NCBI RefSeq assembly: GCF_006088715.1
Contig: NZ_CP030771.1
Span: forward strand, 744,001 to 808,000
DNA from: Streptomyces sp. YIM 121038
GTDB taxonomy: Bacteria; Actinomycetota; Actinomycetes; Streptomycetales; Streptomycetaceae
Reading direction: 5' to 3'
Length of the DNA: 64,000 nt
Positions 26,401-37,000 of this stretch are shown piece by piece; within the stretch, counting starts at the first letter, position 1, and each line of letters begins with the position of its first letter. The translations under genes were made by a program, and so were the position numbers. The notes under the pieces are model-generated. The model made no database searches. It was not told the DNA's origin and saw only the letters and a program-made list of their open reading frames with translations.

Positions 26401-29400
26401 GATCTGCGCGTCGAGCGAGAAGGAGTGCCCGAGGTCGTCGACGGACAGGGCGATGGGGTAGTTGCTGCGCTCGATGACTCCCGCGAGGGACTTGACGCCC
26501 GCGCGCTCCAGCTCGGAGTCGTCGATGCGGTCGTCGGACTCCAGGTGCCGGTAGTTCAGGATCGCGTTGAACAGCGGCGTCTCCGGCGGCACGGCACTGT
26601 GGCCGTGGGCGACGGCCAGCGGGGTCTGCTCGTGGCGCACCAGGTCCCGCAGGGTCCGGTCCGTGGCGCTCACCAGGTCGCGCACGCTCGTGCCCGTCAG
26701 GTCGACGCGCACGGGCAGGGTGTTGATGAAGTTGCCGAGCATGCGCTCGATGCCGCGCGGGCCCTGGAGGCGGCCGGACATGACGGTGCCGAAGACCACG
26801 TCGTCGCGGCCCGCGCACGCCGCCACGACCAGGGACCAGCCCGCGTGGAACAGCGTGGCCGGGCTGACCCGCAGGTCCCTGGCGCAGGCCCGGATCCGCT
26901 CCCCGAGGCGGGCGTCCAGCGGGCGGCGCAGGTCGAGGACGCTGCGGCCGTCGCCGTGGACGTCCTGGAGCCCGAACATCACGGTGGGTTCGGTGACGTC
27001 GCCGAGCCGGTCCCGGAAGTGGTCCGCCGGGTCGTACTCACGCGCGCGGTGCTGCACCTGGGCGATGAAGTCACGGTACGGCGCGGGCGGCGCGAGCTCC
27101 CCCGCGCGGCCCGTCATATGGGCGACGACCTCCCGGAACAGCAGGCCGAGCGAGGTCGCGTCGTCGATGACGTGGTGCAGGTTGAGCGCGGCGTACCAGG
27201 TGGCCGTGGCGGGCTGCCGGGCGGCGCGCAGCCGGATCAGCGGGGCGCGGTCGAGGCGCATCGCCTGCGGCCGGGCCAGGAGGGCGCGGATCTCCTCCTC
27301 GGCGTCGCCGCCCGCGGGCACCTCGAACTCCTCCAGGTCGAGCTCCGCGCGGCGCACCACGACCTGGACGGGCCGCGACAGGCCCTGGGTGAGGATCGCC
27401 GTGCGCAGCGCGTCGTGCCGGGCGACGGCCGCGCGCAGGGCGCTCACGAAGCCGTCGAGGTGGGACCTGCTCTCGAAGGAGAACACGCCGGAGAGCACGT
27501 ACGGGTCGCGGCCGCTCTCCTTGAGGTGGTGGAAGAGCATGCCTTCCTGGAGGGCCGCCAGCGGGTACACGTCCTGGACGTTGGGGGCGCCGCCGGGCAC
27601 CGCGGCCACGATCGCCGCCAGTTCGTCCTCGGTCAGGGAGACCAGGGGGAGCATGTCGGGGGTGAGCCGGTCGCAGTCCGCGGGGATGCCGTTCGGCGGG
27701 GCGGTGAAGGCCGTCCCCGCCGGGGCGGCGTCCCGTGCGTCGGGGTCCTCCGGGGCGTGCGCCGCGTCGATGGCCGCGGCCAGGTCGGCGAGCGTGGCGG
27801 CGGCGAACACGCTGTGCAGCTCGCAGTCGAGCCCCGCGTCGTGCAGGCGCGCGGTCAGCTTCGGGATGAGCAGCGAGTGCCCGCCGAGGGCGAAGAAGTT
27901 GTCGTGGACGCCGATGCGCTCCTCGTCGAAGCCGAGCAGGCCCGCGCAGACCTTGAGCAGGGTCCGCTCGGTGGGGGTGCGGGGCGCGACGCGGTCACCG
28001 GCCACGGCGTACGCGTCGGCGTCGGGGGCGGGCAGCGCCTTGCGGTCGAGCTTGCCGTTGGCGGTCAGCGGCAGGGCGTCGAGGCGGACCAGGGCGCCGG
28101 GCACCATGTACTCGGGCAGCGCCTGGCCGAGGTGCTGCACCAGGGCGTCGTGGAACTCCCCCGTGTGCGCCTGCGGGTGCGCCTCGTCGAGGACCACGTA
28201 GCCGACGAGCCGCGGGTTGCCGGGGCTGTCCTCGCGGGCGACGACGGCGCAGGCCCGCACCGCGGGGTGGCCGGAGAGGCGGTCCTCGATCTCGTCGGGT
28301 TCGATGCGGAAGCCGCGCAGCTTGACCTGGTTGTCGATGCGGCCGAGGTACTCCAGGGTGCCGTCCGGCAGCCAGCGCACGAGGTCGCCCGTGCGGTACA
28401 TGCGGGCGTCCGGGTCCTGGGCGAAGGGGTTCGGCACGAAGCGCTCGCGGGTCAGGCCGGGGTTGTTCAGATACCCGCGGGCCAGGCCGACGCCCGCGAT
28501 GTGCAGCTCGCCCGCGCAGCCGACGGCCTGCCGCCGGCCCAGGTCGTCCAGGACGTACAGCTGGATGTTCTGGATCGGGCGGCCGATCGGCACCGTGCGG
28601 TCCGCGCCGTCGGGCGGGCAGGCCCAGTGGGTGACGTCGATGGCGGCTTCGGTGGGGCCGTACAGGTTGTGCAGGAGCGCGCGGTGCCGGGCGTAGTGGC
28701 GCGCGGGCAGCTCCGGCGGCAGGGCCTCGCCGCTGCAGAAGACCTGGCGCAGCGACGTGCAGCGGGCCCAGCCCTCGTGGTCGAGCATGAGGCGCAGCAT
28801 GGGCGGCACGAAGTGCGCGGTGGTGACCTCGGCGGCCCGGATGAGCGACACCAGGTACGCGGGGTCCTTGTGGCCGCCCGGTGCGGCGACGACCAGGCGC
28901 GCGCCGGTGATCAGGGGCCAGACGAACTCCCACACGGAGACGTCGAAGCTGAACGGCGTCTTCTGGAGCACGACGTCGTCGGGGGTCAGCGCGTACTCGT
29001 TCTGCATCCACTCGACGCGGTTGACGGCCGCCCGGTGCTCGACCATGACGCCCTTGGGACGGCCGGTGGAGCCGGAGGTGTAGATGACGTACGCGAGGTC
29101 GCCGGGCGCGATCCTGGCGGGAGCGCCCGCGCCACGGGTGTCCGGGGCGCCGTCGGGGACCGGCCGGCCTTCGGCGTCCAGGCGGAGCACCGTGCGCGCG
29201 CCGGTGAGGGCGGACGTGTCGGTGCCGGACTGGGTGAGGACGAGGGCGGCGCCCGAGTCCTCGATCATGTACTGGATGCGTTCGGCCGGGTAGTCCGGCT
29301 CCAGGGGGAGATAGGCGCCGCCCGCCTTCATGACCGCCCACAGGGCGATCACCATCTCCAGGGAGCGTTCCATGGAGATGCCGACGACCGTGTCCGCGGT

Positions 29401-31059
29401 GACGCCGCGGCGGCGCAGCTCGGCGGCCAGGGCGTCGGTGCGCTCGGCGAACGCGGCGTACGTCAGGGAGCGCTCGCCGTACACGAGGGCGGTGCGCTCT
29501 CCGTGGCGGGCGACGGCGTCGGCCAGGAGGCCGGGCAGGCTGCGCTCGGCGGAGAAGGGGCGGGCGGTGTCGTTCCACGCGTCGAACCGGCGCAGCTCGT
29601 CGTCCGACAGGTGCGAGGCCTCGGACAGCAGCTGTTCGGGGGCGTCGACCAGGGCGCGCAGCAGGGTCTCGTAGTGCCCGAGGAACCCCTGGACGTCCGC
29701 CGCGTCGAAGCGCGCGGCGTCGTACTTGAGGTGCAGCGTGTAGGCGTCGGCGGCGTGCTCGACGACCTCCAGGTGGAGCTTGAACTCCCCCTCCTGGGAT
29801 ATCTCCTCCACGAACCGCAGCGAGCGGGCCAGGTCGAGGCCGTGCACGTCGCCGTCCGTGAGGTGCATCATGCGCTGGTTCTGGAAGACGTACGAGACCT
29901 GGAAGACCGGCGAGGTGTCGGGGTCCGTGCGCAGGTTCAGGTCCTGCACCATGCGCGGGAACGGGTACGCGGCGTGGTCGAGGCCGTCGGCCATGACGAG
30001 CGTCAGGTCGCGCACGAAGTCGGTGAACGGCACGTCGCCGCGCACGCCGTGGCGCACGGGCAGCATGTTCACGAAGTAGCCGACCGCCTCGTCGTAGGTG
30101 GCGTCCGGCCTGCCCAGGGACGGCACGCCGACGACGAGGTCGCGCTCGCCGCTGTAGCGGTGCAGGAGCAGTTCGTACACGGCGAGGAAGAGCACCGCGG
30201 GCTTCGCGCCGCGGGCCGCGCACAGGTCGCGCACCCGCGCGGCGAGGGCCGCGGGCAGCGGCAGGGAGACCGTCTCGCCCACCACGGCGGTGCCGGGCGC
30301 GGGGGCGCGCTCGATGCCGAGGCGCAGCACGGGCAGGTCGCCCGCCAGGGTGTCCCGCCAGAACGCGCGGTGGCGGGCGCCGTCGGGACCCGCGAGGAAG
30401 TCCGCCTCCCAGCGCACGAACGCGTCGTAGGCGTCGTGCCGCGCGGACGCGGGCTCGGGGACGTCGCCCCGGAGCAGGGTGTCGTAGGTGTGGAGCAGGT
30501 CGCGCAGCAGCACGGGGGTGGACGCGCCGTCGAACACCAGGTGGTGCAGGACGAGCAGCACGAGCGTCCGCGGCGCGTCGGCCGTGCCCGCCGTGTACAC
30601 GACGGCCCGGGCCGGTCCTTCCTGGTGCAGGTCGAAGGGCGCCTTGGCCTGTTCGCGCGCCAGGGCGAGCAGGACGTCGTCGGGCAGTCCGTGCGGCACG
30701 GTCTGGTGCCGGAAGGGCGCCTCCTCGCCGTCCGGGCGCCGCACCAGGTACGGCGTGCCCTCGTCCTCGACGACCACGCTGTGCAGCAGCGCGTGCCGGG
30801 ACGTCACCTGCCGGAAGGCCTCCGCGAACACGTCGACGTCGAACGGCGCCGACGTGCGGAAGCAGACGGGGACGTTGTACACGTCCGACGCGGGCCGCAG
30901 CTTGTGCAGCAGCCACAGCCCCTTCTGGCCCTCGGAGAGGGCACGCCGGTCCGTGACGCCCGCCTGCGCGGAGTCCTGGAGTCGTTCGTAGAACGCGAGC
31001 ACGTCCTCAGCGGTGTAGAGGCCCGCCTTGAAGCCCGCCAGAATCTGATCCTCGTTCAC
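23410..31059 (-). CDS. NRPS1: C-A(Ser)-PCP-C-A(Thr, FkbM O-methyltransferase)-PCP
   Basis: 2549 residues from a GTG at 31059 overlapping the PKS2 stop (GTGA). Domains: short docking-like N-terminus; C about 40-470 (HHLVFDGAS near 171); A about 480-1000, code read as DVWHFSLIDK, Ser; PCP about 1025-1095; C about 1115-1560 (HHVIDDATS, QEGMLFHHL, the dual E/C-like type); A about 1590-2430, code DFWNVGMVHK, Thr; PCP about 2430-2500 (GGNSL near 2468); a short C-terminal helix rich in Glu/Leu, probably docking to NRPS2. The Thr A domain is split between motifs A8 and A9 by an FkbM-family methyltransferase (about 2080-2360), suggesting O-methylthreonine. It takes the chain from the KS0-ACP end of PKS2. 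Confidence 0.93.
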   Translation of the reverse strand: MNEDQILAGFKAGLYTAEDVLAFYERLQDSAQAGVTDRRALSEGQKGLWLLHKLRPASDVYNVPVCFRTSAPFDVDVFAEAFRQVTSRHALLHSVVVEDEGTPYLVRRPDGEEAPFRHQTVPHGLPDDVLLALAREQAKAPFDLHQEGPARAVVYTAGTADAPRTLVLLVLHHLVFDGASTPVLLRDLLHTYDTLLRGDVPEPASARHDAYDAFVRWEADFLAGPDGARHRAFWRDTLAGDLPVLRLGIERAPAPGTAVVGETVSLPLPAALAARVRDLCAARGAKPAVLFLAVYELLLHRYSGERDLVVGVPSLGRPDATYDEAVGYFVNMLPVRHGVRGDVPFTDFVRDLTLVMADGLDHAAYPFPRMVQDLNLRTDPDTSPVFQVSYVFQNQRMMHLTDGDVHGLDLARSLRFVEEISQEGEFKLHLEVVEHAADAYTLHLKYDAARFDAADVQGFLGHYETLLRALVDAPEQLLSEASHLSDDELRRFDAWNDTARPFSAERSLPGLLADAVARHGERTALVYGERSLTYAAFAERTDALAAELRRRGVTADTVVGISMERSLEMVIALWAVMKAGGAYLPLEPDYPAERIQYMIEDSGAALVLTQSGTDTSALTGARTVLRLDAEGRPVPDGAPDTRGAGAPARIAPGDLAYVIYTSGSTGRPKGVMVEHRAAVNRVEWMQNEYALTPDDVVLQKTPFSFDVSVWEFVWPLITGARLVVAAPGGHKDPAYLVSLIRAAEVTTAHFVPPMLRLMLDHEGWARCTSLRQVFCSGEALPPELPARHYARHRALLHNLYGPTEAAIDVTHWACPPDGADRTVPIGRPIQNIQLYVLDDLGRRQAVGCAGELHIAGVGLARGYLNNPGLTRERFVPNPFAQDPDARMYRTGDLVRWLPDGTLEYLGRIDNQVKLRGFRIEPDEIEDRLSGHPAVRACAVVAREDSPGNPRLVGYVVLDEAHPQAHTGEFHDALVQHLGQALPEYMVPGALVRLDALPLTANGKLDRKALPAPDADAYAVAGDRVAPRTPTERTLLKVCAGLLGFDEERIGVHDNFFALGGHSLLIPKLTARLHDAGLDCELHSVFAAATLADLAAAIDAAHAPEDPDARDAAPAGTAFTAPPNGIPADCDRLTPDMLPLVSLTEDELAAIVAAVPGGAPNVQDVYPLAALQEGMLFHHLKESGRDPYVLSGVFSFESRSHLDGFVSALRAAVARHDALRTAILTQGLSRPVQVVVRRAELDLEEFEVPAGGDAEEEIRALLARPQAMRLDRAPLIRLRAARQPATATWYAALNLHHVIDDATSLGLLFREVVAHMTGRAGELAPPAPYRDFIAQVQHRAREYDPADHFRDRLGDVTEPTVMFGLQDVHGDGRSVLDLRRPLDARLGERIRACARDLRVSPATLFHAGWSLVVAACAGRDDVVFGTVMSGRLQGPRGIERMLGNFINTLPVRVDLTGTSVRDLVSATDRTLRDLVRHEQTPLAVAHGHSAVPPETPLFNAILNYRHLESDDRIDDSELERAGVKSLAGVIERSNYPIALSVDDLGHSFSLDAQIDRAQDAELVIGYLETAMEGLVGALTTEGAEQGPALELPVLSDALRHRVLTEWNEVPAAEPVAGPLHEGFERMVARIPDAVAVEFEDCRLSYGELNARANRLARHLRGLGVGPDVLVALCLPRSEHLVVAVLAVLKAGGAYVPVDPASPADRLAHILDDSAPRVLVMDGVLPEGLAVPSVPVVDVRADADQWAALSADDVTGTGVGPSHAAYVIYTSGSTGVPKGVVVEHRNVVRLFTSTDEWFRFDEHDVWALFHSFAFDFSVWEIWGALLHGGRLVVVPQAVTRSPEDFYGLLCERGVTVLNQTPSAFRQLITAQGDDARPHAVRVVVFGGEALEVASLKPWLRRPVNQGTQLVNMYGITETTVHVTYRLITEADADRTVSPIGERIPDLRTYVLDGHGQPVPVGVVGELYVGGEGVARGYLNRPELTAERFLEDPFREEPGARMYRSGDLARWLPDGSLEYLGRNDDQVKIRGFRIELGEIEARLAEHPAVQDARVLVRGYDDQDQRLVAYVVPSADHAPAVRELLRLDRTEPEALARTYELPNGMTVFQQNRSETDFVYDEIFTHLEYLRNGITIEDGDTILDVGANIGLFTLFAGSRCPGARIHAFEPIPPVFDSLRRNVALHGLNAKVHDCGLAAEAKEETFTFYRHNTVISSSVTTAEQAHDLVRSYLRNQEELTGEGADDTTAGDDLVDAVVDARLDSEQFTCRLRTLSDVIAEEALDRIDLLKVDVENAEYEVLKGIHWRDWPKIRQLVVELHDVDGQLEKVVTLLKALGYDVVCEQDNRLLRGTTLYNVYARRADGQSTPRTVGSATAAPRWSGRAALVADVRDKLGAALPEYMVPAAHVLLEELPLTQNGKLDLRALPAPEDRQRPAGRRVAPRTEAERTVAGVWAELLRTDAAALDVDSDFFALGGNSLLVTRLVNRLAQATGAELTVQAVFEGPTLAAMAAELERRAPGAPQGEALDVAAILESIDLIENMSEEELDALEGRIK
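23990..24830 (-). other. FkbM-family O-methyltransferase embedded in the Thr adenylation domain
   Basis: Insert of about 280 residues between A8 (RGFRIELGEIE) and A9 (LPEYMVP). Features: TILDVGANIGLFTLFAG (about 24606-24660), HAFEPIPPVFDSLRRN, and DLLKVDVENAEYEVLKGI, all typical of FkbM-type O-methyltransferases. Combined with the Thr code of the surrounding A domain, this predicts O-methylthreonine. Confidence 0.85.
24910..26252. repeat. A(Thr) domain duplicate, copy 2 (in NRPS1)
   Basis: Partner of the repeat at 20570-21912. Translation differs only in a few residues in the divergent patch and in one Thr-to-Ile change near 26173. The shared block uses visibly more A/T-containing codons (for example around 25640-25810) than the flanking C and PCP regions. 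Confidence 0.9.
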
Positions 31060-34000
31060 GCGCCCGGTGCTTCCTTCATGAGTGACTTGAGTTCTTCGAG
31101 TCCGACGTGACCCTGGCGGAACTCCTCCAGGGCCTTGGCCCGTGCTTCGCGTACGTCCGGTGCTTCGGGTGGCTGCGGGGTCCCGGTCCCGCGCTTCGCG
31201 GCGAGCCGGTCCGCGATGCGCTCCAGGGTGGTGAGCTCGACGATCTCCCGTGTGGTGAGGGTGAGGCCGAGGTCGGCCTCCACCGCGCGCCGCAGGCGCA
31301 CCCACAGGACCGAGTCGGCGCCCAGGCTGTGCAGGTCCTTGTCCAGCGGGAGTTCGCCGGGGGCGAAGCCGAGGGCGTCGCTGAAGTAGTCCGCGAGGTA
31401 GCGCAGGATGTCGCCGTCGCGCCCTCCGTCGGGGTCGGGGTCGGGCAGGTCGGTGTGCGGAGCGGCGGCGGGCGCCGGAGCCTCGGCGGGTGCGGGGGCC
31501 GCGCCGGGCGTGGGAGCCGCGTCAGGTGTGGGGGCCGCGTCGGGCGTGGGGGCCGCGTCGGGCGTGGGAGCCGTCGTCGGGGTGCCCGTGTGGCCCACCC
31601 AGTACCGCTTGCGCCGGAACTCCGTCGTCGGCAGCGCCACGAGTCGGCGTCCCTGCCCCGCGGACAGGCCGCGCCAGGGGATCCGGCCGCCCCGCACCCA
31701 CAGCTCGGCGAGCCGGTCGAGTTCCCCGTCGGTGAGGAGCGCCCGGACGAACGCCTCGCCGTGCCCGCCCGAGAGCAGGTCTCCCAGGGTGGCGGCTCCG
31801 GCCTCCGCGTTGCCCCGGTAGAGCTGGGCGTGCTCCGGCCGGTCGGCGAGGAACTCCGTGAGCGCGCGCAGCAGGCCCGCGCGGGACTCCGTGACGAACG
31901 CCAGGCGCTCGGCCAGGGCTTCCCTGCCCGTCCGCAGCGTGTGGGCGACGTCCGCGAGCCAGGCGGCGTCGTCCGCGTCCGGGACGTCGGCCCGCGCGAC
32001 GAAGTCGTGCAGCAGGCGGGCCGCGGTGCGCAGCCGCTCGGGGTCACCGGCGGACAGCACGATCAGCTCCGGCCGCCTCGGCTGCGGCCGCGCCGCCGCC
32101 ACGTGCTCGGGCTCCGGCGCCTCCTCCACGACGAGGCTGACGTGGCTGCCGCCCGCTCCGACGGAGTTGAGCAGCGCCCGCCGGGGCGAACCGGTGCGCG
32201 GCTGCCACGGCGTCAGCGTCTCGCACAGCCGCAAGGGGCCCTCGTCCAGGCGGAGTTCGGCGTTGGGCGTGCCGACCGACGTGCGGGGTGCCAGCTCCCG
32301 GTGGCGCAGCTGGAGGACGACCTTGGTGAGCTGGGCGATGCCGGAGGCCGCCTCGGGGTGGCCCAGGTTGGACTTCACCGAACCGAGCGCGACCGGCTCG
32401 GTGACGCCGGCGAACACCTCGCGCAGCGCGCCCGCCTCGACGGCGTCGCCGAGCGCGGACCCGTTGGCCGCGGCCTCCACATAGCCGATCGACGCGGGGT
32501 CGCAGCCCGCCTTCTCCAGGGCCCTGCGGGCCACGTTCACCTGGGTCCTGCGGCTGGGGGCCATGAACTGGCCCGCGCGGCCGCCGTGCAGCGAGGCGCT
32601 GCCCTTGATCACCGCGAGGACGGTGTCGCCGTCCCTGCGGGCGGCGGCCAGCGGCTTGAGCAGCACGGCGCCCACCGCCTCGGCGGGCAGATAGCCGTCC
32701 CCGTCCCGGAAGCTGCGGCTGCCGGGGTGGCTGCCGAGCAGCCCCGCCCGGGACAGCGCCCGGTACTTGTCGGGGTGGACCGTCAGGTTCACGCCTCCGG
32801 CGATCGCCAGCTCGCTGTCGCCGCGCAGCAGATCGGCGCAGGCCAGGTGGATGGCCGCCGCCGAGGACGCGCACATGCCGTCCACGGCGAGGCTCGGGCC
32901 CTCCAGGCCGAAGAAGTGCGAGACGCGGTTGGCGATGAGGTTGTACGACGCCGCCGACGTCAGGGCGGAGCGCACCACGTCGGCGGTGTCGGCCCGGTAC
33001 ATCTGGTACATCGCGCCGACGTACACGCCGACCCGGCGGCCGTACGTGCGCTCGACGGCCTCCTGGGTGACACCGCTCCGCTCCAGGAGCTGCCACACCG
33101 TCTCCAGGAACAGCCGCTGCTGCGGGTCCATGGTCTCGGCCTCGCGCGGCGAGATGCCGAAGTGCAGCGGGTCGAACTCGTCGACGCCGTCGAGGAAGCC
33201 GCCCCACTTGCCGTAGCTCTTGCCGGGCGCGTCGCGGTCCGGGTCGAACACCGCGTCGTGGTCCCAGCGGTCGGCGGGGACCTCGGTGACGCAGTCGGCC
33301 CCGGTGCGCAGCAGGCCCCACAGGGCGTCGGGGTCGGCGGCACCCGGGTAGCGTCCGGCGAGGCCGATGACGGCGATGCCCTCGTCGCGCGGGTCCCGGG
33401 CGGGCCGGGCCTGTTCGCGCCGCGCGGGTTCGGGGGCGGGCGGTGCCGGTGCGGGAGCGGGCTCGGTCGTAGGTGCCGGTGCCGGTGCCGATGCGGGCGC
33501 GGGTGCCGCGGCGGCGGTGGCCGGTTCGCCGAACAGCGCGCGCAGCGCGTCCCCGTGCTCGGCCACGAAGTACTCGGCCAGCTCGCGGACCGTCTGCACC
33601 TCGAAGAACAGGGTCTTGGGCAGCGTGCCGAAGTCCGTCTCCAGCTGGGCGATCAGGTTCATCGCCACGACGGAGTCCATGCCGTAGCGCTCCAGGGGCA
33701 CCTCCGCGTCGAGCCGGTCGGCGCCGAGCTTGAGGCCCGCCGCCAGGTGCGCGCGCAGATGGCGGCGGGTGCGGTCGAGCAGGGCACGGTCGTCGCCCGC
33801 CGTGCCGGACTTCGGCCCGGAGGCCGCGGCCTCCGGCTCGGCAGCGGCGTACGGCTCGGTCACGGCGGGCGACTCGGCGTGCGGTTCGGCCTGCCGTGCC
33901 CGCCCGGGTCGCGCGGTCAGGCGCGGCAGGACCGCCTCGCGCCGCCCGGCGACCACGAGGAGCTGGCCGTCCGCGAGGCCGGTGCGGCGTGCGGCCACCC

Positions 34001-37000
34001 CGGTGTGCAGGGCCCGCAGGCCGCTCACGGTGTCCAGCGGGACGAGGTCCATCCGCCGCAGCCGCTCCTCGGTGGCGGCGTCCACGCCCATGCCGCCCTC
34101 GGCCCACAGGGGCCAGTTCAGGGACAGGGTCAGGCCGTGGCGCGCCCCCGCGGCCGCGAGACGGCCCCGGTGGGCGGCGTAGGCGTCCATGAAGGCGTTG
34201 CCCGCCGCGTAGTCGGCCTGGCCCGCGTTGCCCAGGGCGCCGGACGTCGACGAGTAGCACAGGAACAGTTCGAGGGGCTGGTCCCGGGTCAGCTCGTCGA
34301 GGTGGACGAGGCCCGCGACCTTCGGCGCGAGGACGCGCTCGAACTCCTCCGGCGTCTTGTGCGCGACGAAGGCGTCGCGCAGCACGCCCGCGGCGTGCAC
34401 GACACCGGTCAGCGGCCCGTGGGTCCGCGCGATGTGCGCCACGAGACGTTCGACGTCGGCGCGCTCGGTGACGTCGGTCCGCTGGTGGTCCACGGTCAGG
34501 CCCGCGGCCCGCAGCTCGTCGAGCGCCTGCCGCTGGGTGTCGCCGAGCGCCGAGCGCCCGGTCAGGACGACGGTGGCGCCCGCGGCGGCCGATGCGATGT
34601 CCCGGGCCGTGACGAGGCCGAGGGCTCCGGTGCCTCCCGTGATGAGGTACACGCCGCCCGCGCGCCACGGGGCGGTGCCCGCGTCCGGCGCCGGGGGGAG
34701 TTCCGCGAGCCGCCTGACCTCGCGGCGGCCCGCGCGGTAGCGGACTTCGGGCGCCGTCCCGGGGTCCGTCTCCGCGCGCAGCCGCTCGGCGACGAGGGCG
34801 GGCGCGGCACCGTCGAGGCAGTCCACGAGCTGGGTGCGCAGCCTCGGGTTCTCCAGGGCCGCGGTCCGCAGCAGTCCGCTGAGGCCGGTGAACGCCGCCC
34901 GGCCCGCCGCCTCCTGGCTCGGGCCGCCGACGAGCACGACCTGGAGCAGGGCTCCGCCGCGCACGCCGTCCGTCAGCAGGGCGCGGGCCCGGGCGAACAC
35001 CTGCCGTGCCGCCGTCAGATACGCGGTGTCCAAGGGGGCGTCGTCCGCCAGGGCCACGGTCTCCAGGTGCGCCGTGGCCGTCAGGGCCGTGGTCAGCGCG
35101 GACTCCTCGCCCGGCGCGAACCGGCCGACGACGATCACGTGGCGCTCGGCCGCGGCCGCGGCCGCGGCGCCGTCGGTCTCCTCCGCCTCCCACACGGGGT
35201 GCGTGAGGAGCACGTGGTCGGGCGTGGCGGACCCGCCGCCCGGCGCGCCCTCCAGGTCGAGCCAGTGGCGCTCGCGGGCGAAGGGGTAGCCGGGCAGGCT
35301 GAGGCGGCGCGTGCGGGCCGTGCCGTCCGCCGCGTACAGCCGGTCCCAGTCGACGGCTTCGCCGCGGGCCCACCGTTCCGCGTACTCCTGGGGTTCCGTG
35401 GCCGTGCCGTCGGCCTTGACGGGCGGCTGGTCGGGCCGGACGCGGCCGCGTGCCCAGGCGCCCACGGCGGCGGGGTCGGCGAGGAACGCGTCGAGGGTGT
35501 GCCGGACGGACTCCAGGGAGTCCGCGGTGAACGCGAGGCGCTCCTCCAGGGCGACGCGGCCGGTCTGCAGCGTCCGGGCGAGCGCGGTGAGGTCGTCCTC
35601 CGCGAGCTCGTCCGCACGGGATCGCAACCGCCGCGCGACCTCCACGAGTTGGCCCTCGGTCGCGGCCGACAGCGGTACGACGACGGGGCGCGGCGCGGCG
35701 GCGGGAGCGGGGTCGGCCTGCGGCTCGTACGCGGCCAGGACCACGTGCGCGTTGGCGCCGCCCGCGCCGAAGCTGGAGACGCCCGCGACGCGCGGCCCGC
35801 GCCACGGCTGAAGGGTGCGCTGCACGGTGAACGGCGTCCCGGCGAAGTCCAGATGGGGGTTGAGCGTGCTCGCGTGCAGGCTGGGCACCAGCTCGCCGTG
35901 GCGCATCTGGAGCAGCACCTTGGTGACGCCCGCGATGCCCGCCGCGCTCTCGCAGTGGCCGATGTTGGACTTCACCGAGCCGATCGCGCAGGTCGGCCCG
36001 GCCGCGCCCGCGGTGCGCCCGAACGCCTTGACCAGGCCGGTCAGTTCGATGGGGTCGCCGAGGGAGGTGCCGGTGCCGTGCGCCTCCAGATAGCCGAGCT
36101 CGTGCGGCGCGACGCCGGCGCGGGCGAGCGCGCGGGTGATGACGTCGCCCTGGGCCGCCGGGTTGGGCACCGAGAAGCCGTGGGTCCTGCCGCCGTGGTT
36201 GAGGGCCGTGCCCTTGATGACCGCATGGATCGTGTCGCCGTCGGCGACGGCCTTCTCCAGGGGCTTGAGCAGGACGGCGCCGACGCCCTCGCCGGGCACG
36301 TAGCCGTCGCCGCCCTCGCCGAAGCTGCGGCAGCGGCCGTCGCTGGAGGTGAACTTGCCCTGGCTCAGCATCACGTACTTGTTCGGGTGGACGCTGACGT
36401 TGACGCCGCCCGCGACGGCCGCCGCGCACTGGCCGCTCCTGATCGCCTCGCAGGCGAGGTGGATCGCGGTCAGCGAGGACGAGCACATGGTGTCCACGGC
36501 CATGCTCGGGCCGTGGAAGTCGTAGAAGTACGAGATCCGGTTGGCGATGGACGAGGGGCTGCCGGAGAGCGCCACGCCGTGGCCGCGCGCCTGCGCCTGG
36601 GCGCCGTGGAGCTGGTACTCCTCGTACATCACGCCGACGAACACGCCGACCTTGCCGGTGGCGAGGAGGCCCGCGCCGGTGTCGGTGCCGTCGGAGGGGA
36701 CGGTGGACTGCCGGGACAGGGTCTCGCCGGTGTATCCGGCGTCCTCCAGGGTGTGGTGGACGGTCTCCAGGAAGAGCCGCTCCTGGGGGTCGAGGAACTC
36801 CGCCTCGCGCGGCGAGATGCGGAAGAACAGCGGGTCGAAGCGGTCGACGCCGTCGAGGAAGCCGCCCCACCGGGACGTGCCCGCGTGGTCGCGGGGGTCC
36901 CAGCGGTCCGCCGGGACCTCGGTGACGCAGTCCCGGCCGGAGCGCAGGTTCCGCCAGAACGCGTCGAGGTCCTCGGCCAGCGGGTAGCGGCCGCTCACGC

